Positions 14,701 through 18,360 of a stretch of 18,360 bases of DNA are shown here, piece after piece. A program made the position numbers and the translations under genes. The notes below the pieces were generated by a model. It worked only from the letters and a program-made list of their open reading frames with translations. It made no database searches and was not told the DNA's origin. The number at the start of each line of letters is the position of its first letter. Position 1 is the stretch's first letter. The DNA is from CAYLJJ01 sp964384025 (GTDB lineage: Bacteria; Myxococcota_A; Bradymonadia; UBA7976; UBA1532), in NCBI GenBank assembly GCA_964384025.1, contig CAYLJJ010000113.1:1-18360 (forward strand), written 5' to 3'.

Positions 14701-16729
14701 CCTCCTGAAGCTGAGCCCGTGCCCTCATCCATCGACGCTGACTGCCAAGCTCGGGCTCTCCAAACCGAGCTTGCAGCGCATCTTCTAGGATAGAGAGCCG
14801 CAGGCGTGGGTTCTGACTGGCTTCTGCGGCTGTCAGCAGATCTTCAAACAGCTCCCCGTCTCCAGGGCTCAGGAGCAGGGCTTGTCGGTAAGCCTCCGCC
14901 CCCGCCTCGGGCTGCTTTAGGTGATCACAGTACAGCTCTCCGGCGCGACGTAGAGCCGCCATTTTGCTGCGCTCTGAGAGCGGACGTCCTCCCGCCTCAG
15001 CGAGCCAGGCGGCCAACTCGGTAGAGGAATCAGCGCGCTCCAAGACCAGGGCTACATGCTCAAAGAGAGGCTCATCCTCAGGCGCCAACTCGGCGGCAGC
15101 TCTAAGAGCGGCGAGGCCTGCCTCAAAGCGCCCTCCCAGCTCCAGATGCAGGGCCGCCAGCTCTTTGAGCAGGGGCAGAGCATCGATGGGCTTTGCCTCT
15201 GCAACCTGAGCGCGGAGGTGATGCTCTACCGCGCTCATGGAGACTTCATCAGCGACCAGATCAGAGAGGAGCCGCAACGCAGCTTCCTCTCTACCCTCTT
15301 GGATAGCTGCGTGGATCGCTCCATAGGCTCTGACTGGCTGCTTGAGCTGCTTAAGGAGGACCTCCGCCTGTTCCAAGAGGAGCTGGCCTCGCTGCTCTGA
15401 ATCTTGAGCGATGCGTGCCCGCAGCCCCAGGAGGCGCTCCACCATGGGCCAATCCTCTCGGCCTCGATAGATGCGCTCTCCCGCCTCGATATAGCGCGGC
15501 TCTCGGGGAGAGAGCTTGAACGCCTTGATATAGCGCCGCATGGCGCCCTCTGGATCTTCCAGTTCATTCTCTAGGATTGTGCCAGCCTCCCAGCACAGCT
15601 CTGCTCGCTCTGCGTCCTCTACTCGCAGCGCGGTCTCATCATCCAGGACATGCACCAAGGCTCGCCAAAGCTCATACTCTCGGAAGAGCTGGTTCATCAC
15701 CAAGAACGCTTCTTCAACCCCCTCAGCGCCCACGCGGCGCATTCCTGCGGCGAAAGCTACCAGCTCACCATCTCCCTGCTCTAGGCCGCGACGGTAGAGA
15801 TGAAAGGCCAAGCCGGGCTCTAGGAGCTGGTACTCTGCGTGCTCCGCCAAACGGAGGAGGTGCTCAGGGCGCTGCTCCTCTGGAGCCTGCTCCAAGCGGG
15901 CTTCTAGAACACTGTAGACCTTCTCAGGTCGCCGCAGATGTTCAAAGATCCCCAACAGACGCTCAGTGATCTCTGCCCGCTGAGGCCAACGAGCCAAGAT
16001 CGCCTCATAGAGGGTGATCAGGCGCTCGGTCAGCTCGGGAAAGGCGGCTTGAGCCTCTTGAAGGTGCCCTAGAGCTTCGCTGGGCGCTGCTGCCCACTCA
16101 ATACAGATGCGACCTGCCTCAGCAAAGAGCCGCGCCCGCGCCTCACGCTTTAGTTGGCTGGCGACCCCCGCCAAAACCCGCGCGGCCCCATGAGGATCCT
16201 CAGCGCGCAGAAGCCCAGCCAGACAGCGCGCGATCACAGCATCTTTAGGGTGTTGGTTGAGGAAGCTCTCCAGGGCTTCTTGTACCGCAGGGGAGGGCTC
16301 TCCCTGAGCGGCGCGCAGGAGATGGCCCCGCGCCGCTCCATGATCCTGACGCTCCTCCTGGGCGACACGGGCAGCCTCCAGATAGCGCTGAGAGCGCAGC
16401 TTGGGGTTGGCCTCAGCGTGGCGGCAGAGCACTGTCTCTACATCCTCCCAGCGTCTCACTTTGGAGAGCGCAGCGACCAAGCGATCGGTCACCAACTCAT
16501 CTCCGGTTTGGCGGGTGAGCTGCGCCAGCCGAGTAAGGGCTGGTCGAGGATCAGGAGTCTCTAAGGCTTGAAAATAGAGGGCGCTGGCCTTTCGAGGCGC
16601 CCCCAACTCATCTCGCTGAAGATCGCCTGCGCGCAGAAGGCGCTCGCTGCGCTCTTTGGGATCTCTACTCTGTTTTGCCTCGAACAGGAGTCGTTCAAGC
16701 CGCTCCTGTGGGGTCTGAGTCTCCAACAT
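8768..16729 (-). CDS. Giant TPR-repeat protein, 2653 residues
   Basis: The single frame encodes a cytoplasmic-looking protein with no signal peptide or membrane segment. About residues 1-2370 are back-to-back helical repeats of the TPR class. The recurring pattern is W/A-x-x-L/E-x-L-x-x-x-L-E followed by R-x-x-L-L-x-x-L-A-x-L-x-x-x-x-L, an Ala-x-x-x-Y/W/L-x-x-A-L-x-L-x-P helix, and then a new repeat, with a period of about 35-40 residues or paired 70-80. Such scaffolds bind proteins or peptides over a long superhelix. Residues about 2372-2653 are different: a Trp-rich segment, HPPEF, RRFHLGRALELSRGAA, and ANRVGFILSGDLVESIAA near the end. I recall similar ends on giant TPR proteins of myxobacteria, but not their function. 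Composition is rich in Leu, Glu, Ala and Arg and poor in Cys. GGGGAG/GAGAG lies upstream of the ATG at 16729. It stands alone as a transcription unit. Plus-strand ORFs inside it are shadows. Confidence 0.92.
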   Translation of the reverse strand: MLETQTPQERLERLLFEAKQSRDPKERSERLLRAGDLQRDELGAPRKASALYFQALETPDPRPALTRLAQLTRQTGDELVTDRLVAALSKVRRWEDVETVLCRHAEANPKLRSQRYLEAARVAQEERQDHGAARGHLLRAAQGEPSPAVQEALESFLNQHPKDAVIARCLAGLLRAEDPHGAARVLAGVASQLKREARARLFAEAGRICIEWAAAPSEALGHLQEAQAAFPELTERLITLYEAILARWPQRAEITERLLGIFEHLRRPEKVYSVLEARLEQAPEEQRPEHLLRLAEHAEYQLLEPGLAFHLYRRGLEQGDGELVAFAAGMRRVGAEGVEEAFLVMNQLFREYELWRALVHVLDDETALRVEDAERAELCWEAGTILENELEDPEGAMRRYIKAFKLSPREPRYIEAGERIYRGREDWPMVERLLGLRARIAQDSEQRGQLLLEQAEVLLKQLKQPVRAYGAIHAAIQEGREEAALRLLSDLVADEVSMSAVEHHLRAQVAEAKPIDALPLLKELAALHLELGGRFEAGLAALRAAAELAPEDEPLFEHVALVLERADSSTELAAWLAEAGGRPLSERSKMAALRRAGELYCDHLKQPEAGAEAYRQALLLSPGDGELFEDLLTAAEASQNPRLRLSILEDALQARFGEPELGSQRRWMRARAQLQEELGEEEEALESWLSLHRQDPLDPEALDLLQERLGAQKEWARLEEVLEESAKAAQGEQRLDLWRALAELLEGPLEAPKEAAIYLEQLLEQGESVHEELERVYQALGDRAGLIGLCGLALRREEKPGAQLEQAERLLSLALEPPIDQEARLRALRVLAKLQPQRLEVLDDLLDALRSCGERKELLELLKQRCRLDPESGSFDLLRELAGLKLELGDLAGAIKVWEDLLNRGSDLEVEQLWREIHALGSLNLSALRAFLALADRCEAVGESILLLERLAEVSIKPLPYLERRAQLLAEIQRPEEAREIWLKIAELRPQAPEPRAALKLLALEQGDHRAAALALQEEAALTPELPQRLQLERSLAQLYERELGELEQAVEVWERILKLRPGDTEALAALKRLYAELGRSEELIQLLKLLLEQTQDEHRHLMLLSEAAGLLENLRGDYAGAFECWWRALRILPRPGVRVLGELRRLARLGNLQERFLEVLELARLRSPEREDQRLLLLEQARLAEESLDDLAQGFEYAHSAFKLEVGTGEALKEMERLGERLGRWEVLIEAWRQVADGGVEAEERIALLRSCAEVSEQKLARPKEAFSFLSTAGQVGGEVKEELQRLAEAHDLWEEYVEVCSQHWQSQSQLKAKISALHDLARVLENRAGRWEAAFEQLLLALQLDPRDSDTRKETDRLAEAHAAWPIVAQVLELKAEATEEGWLKIALLQDLAEMQAQRLNDPKKASETLQQAFALEPWNEQTHDALRVVAEQLGDWAQLAAFFEEEAGWARERHARLRLYRQAVEIHRLHGAPGEAARILERLLELEPSEERIEELLLLRRVQGDPEALARSLERHLRGANEESQIERLHELVELYRGPLNSLEQAERCLQRLLILQPEEPELFESLVELLEIQKAWASLDEVLDQRIRRLKGERRAALIRRRADLLRLRRGRPKEAFSLLARLAKEQPKDKDLLLELNERAPAAEAWDELLLCAERSATVADEENLPEILSLIGRIALYHFGNEKRARKALSQALELRPGDMELARELAKLLEKRRHFGELLKLYQRSGAALFARPDEAPDSDGARARWALKVSELEADRLYRLDRAVSTLRNLLSAQPQHLEGLRRFRDLCQRAQDGAGLLEAIERLVELNPSESLKLWEQGARDLSSISEEERAVLLWEQLLRQLPEHQEAQKAIGQYAERRKNWDLKVTQLEAQIRSARNPEEEAALLCELGKLHRERREDPQAAREAFLKASEVVPDEITALEALVDLAQAQDDGETIIHCVDRLLGRLEREAEPALKQELGPRIAVLLPERARLAQEMGDEETALRCLSDAHELAPQNTELGQALADLLFERGDLRAAAVIYGRIPLPKPPAGVEPEAFKATEQLRRAQAYQWAGEYDRAAHYYEGAARFKLSRVEALKSLAGLQESAQRWEAAIRAWERLAQAQSEPAQVGLALATAGRIAELRLKKIGRTILLYERALRAGLEERTFLREILHFYAQHRRSASLEIVERLLEGEEDANQLAALWSLKGDLLAERRQLPQARQAWLKALEEAPGMVSAARGLLNYLEGDAEGVLERIRFAANELRPADRLPILELLGEQLQELDSDAALSIYEEILALDGGHVKARAALAQIHGRLLEAGDGEHLHRAISHRMAYLRAVPGDPEALRDLIKLLRAAGEPHHIPLRLLAWLDQADLEEQEEADRIQGLSLDQMLLDNNRRTEWIAGSEWRMSAGTLLKNIHEWIAPELDSWMPPSELDAEPADLIDPPLAEMAEQLCRLLELPPRRIWLRSTSDPRLGLRRIHPPEFIAGGGLSQGLSPASRRFHLGRALELSRGAAIFASLLSLDSSRALFAAAVNLALPQQGLDFGAAMGIDEEALIAWTQLLNISLPPKHVESLARAAGPVIAAGPKSFEEWAQLSRMSANRVGFILSGDLVESIAAMGAHPESPEYFRARLKENPALEDLYLYAFSDRFRGLLSLMINRS

Positions 16730-16826
16730 GCTCTCTGCTCCCCTCTCTTTAGAGCGTTATTTATCAGAGCCCTGTCAGGGAGCGAAGAATCTGTGACTGA
16801 CCCCTCTAAAGCTTTGCTCAGGACGA

Positions 16827-16848
16827 GCCCAACGGAGTCTCGTTGGGC
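16827..16848. promoter_or_regulatory. Hairpin 1 upstream of the TPR gene
   Basis: GCCCAACG pairs perfectly with CGTTGGGC around the six-base loop GAGTCT. It is about 100-120 bases upstream of the TPR start codon, without a T-run on either strand. It shares the geometry of hairpin 2. Confidence 0.45.
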
Positions 16849-16893
16849 CACATCGAACCCCCCAGCGGCTGCTGCTCCAGATGAGCGGACAAC

Positions 16894-16915
16894 CTCCTTA
16901 GAGCGACCTAAGGAG
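16894..16915. promoter_or_regulatory. Hairpin 2 upstream of the TPR gene
   Basis: CTCCTTAG pairs perfectly with CTAAGGAG around the six-base loop AGCGAC. Stem and loop lengths equal those of hairpin 1, 67 bases away, though the sequences differ. Both could belong to a long 5' leader of the TPR mRNA. Confidence 0.45.
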
Positions 16916-17206
16916 CGATCTACCATGCTCACATCACTGTGAAAGCAAAGATGGCGAAGTCATCGAAGTGGGTGTGTGCGTTAAGCACAACAACAAGACT
17001 GGAGATAAAAATCCCCCCCGAGCCCGCTGGAGAGAATTGAGCGTGAAGGGCAGCTACACTAGACGGAGCCCCATGTTTACATATCGGAAATATTTTCTAA
17101 ATATGATGCGAAAACAATACACTTATTTGCTTTTTTATCTGAAATAGACCTTTCTGAGGAAATCCAATGAATCATATTTTATACCAGCAATTCTGAGGCA
17201 AAATAA

Positions 17207-17231
17207 GCTATCGGGTGGTTTATCCGATAGC
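17207..17231 (-). terminator. Intrinsic terminator at the end of the CRISPR array
   Basis: On the minus strand GCTATCGG pairs perfectly with CCGATAGC around a nine-base loop, and TTATTTTG follows at once. This is the best terminator-like structure in the window. It ends transcription in the direction predicted from the CRISPR repeat. Its upstream arm and loop overlap the end of the last, degenerate repeat. Confidence 0.6.
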
Positions 17232-17489
17232 CTTCAAGAATAGGGGCAAATTCAAAATTATTTTGGCTATGACAATGAGCGTTTTTTCAACGATACACCT
17301 TAACCCCCTCAAGAATAGGGGCAGGTTCAGGACTTTGATGGCTCTCGCAGGAGCAAACATGCTCGGTGGCTTGGCCACGTCTTAATCCCCTCAAGAACAG
17401 GGACAGGTTCAGGACCTGACGATGACGGCAAACCCGACGCGGCCGATAACTGGTCTTAATCCCCTCAAGAACAGGGACAGGTTCAGGAC
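17222..17489 (-). CRISPR. Mini CRISPR array: three 37-bp repeats plus one degenerate terminal repeat, three spacers
   Basis: Repeats lie at 17453-17489, 17379-17415, 17297-17333 and, degenerate, 17222-17258. The first two are identical over 37 bases, the third differs at five, and the fourth keeps only its central part. Spacers are 37, 45 and 38 bases and unrelated to each other. On the minus strand the repeat starts GTCCTGAACC and ends GGGGATTAAGAC, giving an ATTAAGAC 5' tag like the ATTGAAAC-type tags of type I and III systems. Its centre forms the stem CCCT/AGGG with a seven-base loop, extended by one U-G pair; the third repeat has a full C-G pair there. Degeneration on the left, AT-rich leader-like DNA on the right (from 17490) and the terminator at 17207-17231 all agree on minus-strand transcription. 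No cas gene is in the window, so the type cannot be fixed. Confidence 0.78.
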
Positions 17490-17643
17490 CCTTACCTTTT
17501 TTTCCATTTTAATTTCAAAGACCTAAATACCCAAAATGAAGAATCTCAGGATGAGTCATTTAATACCCATTCCCCCTAGGCCCTGTCCGGATCAAACCTC
17601 CGAATGTTTTTTGCTTTATTTTCAACATCTTAACCTTGATTTC
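17490..17643 (-). promoter_or_regulatory. AT-rich leader-like region of the CRISPR array
   Basis: This region borders the best-conserved repeat, begins with a poly-pyrimidine run on the plus strand and is AT-rich with no ORF, as expected for a leader containing the array promoter. No definite -35/-10 pair was found. It includes the sequence TGAAGAATCT, which recurs in the inverted repeat at 17644-17708. Confidence 0.4.
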
Positions 17644-17708
17644 AAAAGTTGAAGAATCTCCACCAAACTATAGGCTCTCCGGCAATCTGTCTAGATTCTT
17701 CAACTTTT
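17644..17708. repeat. 16-bp perfect inverted repeat with a 33-base spacer
   Basis: AAAAGTTGAAGAATCT at 17644-17659 matches the reverse complement of 17693-17708 exactly. Ten bases of the arm (TGAAGAATCT) also occur at about 17537-17546. The element could be a miniature mobile element, a transcript end structure or a paired binding site. No target-site duplication is evident. Confidence 0.7.
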
Positions 17709-17750
17709 CCAAAACTCTTTTTTAAAAGAACCACTTAGCTTTAGAACTCG

Positions 17751-17900
17751 ATGATGGAGGAGATCGACCCCTTTGAACAGCGCACCAGCTACTTCTGTTC
17801 GATTAAGACGCGATCTACCCGCCTGAGCAAAAAGTTGAGAGGGCGTCTCTTAGCTCTCTCTAGCCTTCTTGAAGACAGCTTCAAAACTCGCCCTTTCTAA
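17751..17900 (+). CDS. Doubtful small ORF, 49 residues
   Basis: The frame runs from two adjacent ATGs to a TAA and encodes a basic peptide, MMEEIDPFEQRTSYF at the start and RLLALSSLLEDSFKTRPF at the end. It is more GC-rich than its surroundings, which suggests a coding or formerly coding patch. No Shine-Dalgarno precedes it and no family is recognised. It may be a gene fragment. The opposite strand also has an open Arg/Leu-rich frame of about 35 codons here. Confidence 0.2.
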   Translation: MMEEIDPFEQRTSYFCSIKTRSTRLSKKLRGRLLALSSLLEDSFKTRPF

Positions 17901-18360
17901 TCTTTGAGAGTTCTTCACTTGCCTCTCAAAATTAAGGTAAGAGCTGTTTAGAACTCATTTTTGAAAATCACTCAGCAAGATTGTTGGTGCAACTATATTT
18001 ATACAGGAATTGATTCTTTTTTAACAGGAGTTTTTTGAAAAAAATCAGGGAATTAAACTAATTCTTTTGATGGTCTCCTTGTTTCACATCATATTTGATT
18101 ACCCCAGCTCTTGATGCCTATTTGGCTCCAGTGGCTTATCTTCTACATCAAATTCAAGACGAAAAAGCGCACTTCGCGCATGGTAGACATGCGTTTTCAG
18201 TGGTGTTTACAAGAGCGGTGATTTGGTCTTGAAGCAGAGTTCAAGGGATGGGTTTAAGGGCTATAGGAGCTTCAACACAGGCGTCGATAGTCAAGGGCCT
18301 CCACCTTGAGAGCGTGTTGTGAACTTTATGACATGGAGATCCAACGTCCAAACATGACCA
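17901..18360. other. AT-rich intergenic sequence with possible decayed coding remnant
   Basis: No intact gene is seen. From about 18071 to 18231 a plus-strand frame without a usable start reads DAYLAPVAYLLHQIQDEKAH and continues to a TGA. After it, a shifted frame reads LVLKQSSRDGFKGYRSFNTG to about 18304. These fragments look protein-like but match no family I recognise. A minus-strand frame is open from the right edge to about 18243 (ending ACVEAPIALKPIP) and may be the end of something beyond the edge. Base composition rises in GC from about 18110. Confidence 0.3.

Larger units (their letters stand above)
16730..17206. other. Upstream region of the giant TPR gene, no gene
   Basis: No credible gene is seen; the two overlapping opposite-strand ORFs here extend into the TPR gene and have no motifs. 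It holds two hairpins (16827-16848, 16894-16915), a short palindrome TCACA/TGTGA (16929-16942) and a C-run near 17012. A TAAATA on the minus strand near 16758 could be the -10 for the TPR gene, without a good -35. Confidence 0.55.

Noticed and set aside
16561..16942. Opposite-strand ORFs of about 123-124 residues upstream of the TPR gene
   Set aside because: Both overlap the TPR N-terminus out of frame, mirror each other and show no motifs.
16929..16942. TCACA/TGTGA palindrome as a CRP-like site
   Set aside because: The half-sites are in the reverse order and four bases apart, unlike the CRP consensus TGTGA-N6-TCACA.

Overview
The window looks like a chromosomal segment of a moderately GC-rich Gram-negative bacterium. 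Three things point to the old 'deltaproteobacterial' groups (Myxococcota, Bradymonadota or a relative): predatory/myxobacterial-style lipoproteins with Asp/Ala/Pro-rich linkers, a giant cytoplasmic TPR protein, and formate-dehydrogenase-like Fe-S/cytochrome b electron-transfer genes. This placement is inferred from gene style only; there is no rRNA or other phylogenetic marker here. Every confident gene is on the minus strand, so genes are read right to left. No tRNA, rRNA or intact insertion sequence was seen.

Layout, left to right. (1) 1-289: the 5' end of a lipoprotein gene running off the left edge, with a 30-bp tandem repeat that encodes a 10-residue repeat. (2) 679-2359: a two-gene overlapping unit for a Tat-exported polyferredoxin subunit and a multi-helix cytochrome b, with no catalytic molybdenum or nickel subunit beside them. 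(3) 2583-3266: an aspartate/glutamate racemase-family protein with Ala at the first catalytic position. (4) 3403-5543: an operon of a ferredoxin-fused FAD oxidoreductase (FixC/geranylgeranyl-reductase-like) and a TetR repressor, with a plausible promoter and a palindromic operator over the predicted start of transcription. (5) 6092-7546: a pectin-acetylesterase/Notum-like lipoprotein, again with a 10-residue tandem repeat after the lipobox. (6) 7631-7875: the frameshifted remnant of an unidentified plus-strand gene. (7) 7912-8454: a RimJ/RimL-type GNAT acetyltransferase. (8) 8668-8693: a perfect 26-bp palindrome. (9) 8768-16729: one 2653-residue TPR protein filling over 40% of the window, preceded by two hairpins of identical geometry. 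(10) 17207-17489: a very small CRISPR array on the minus strand with a likely terminator merged into its degenerate last repeat. (11) 17490-18360: AT-rich sequence with a long inverted repeat and traces of decayed coding sequence.

How the genes may work together: the polyferredoxin/cytochrome b pair and the Fe-S flavoprotein both look like electron carriers to or from the quinone pool. The TetR gene sits 11 bases after the flavoprotein and probably controls that operon. The two lipoproteins are surface or periplasmic. The CRISPR array has no cas genes in view and would depend on Cas proteins encoded elsewhere. No complete new multi-gene system is evident. The features most worth follow-up are the cas-less mini-array, the catalytic-subunit-less redox pair and the giant TPR protein.
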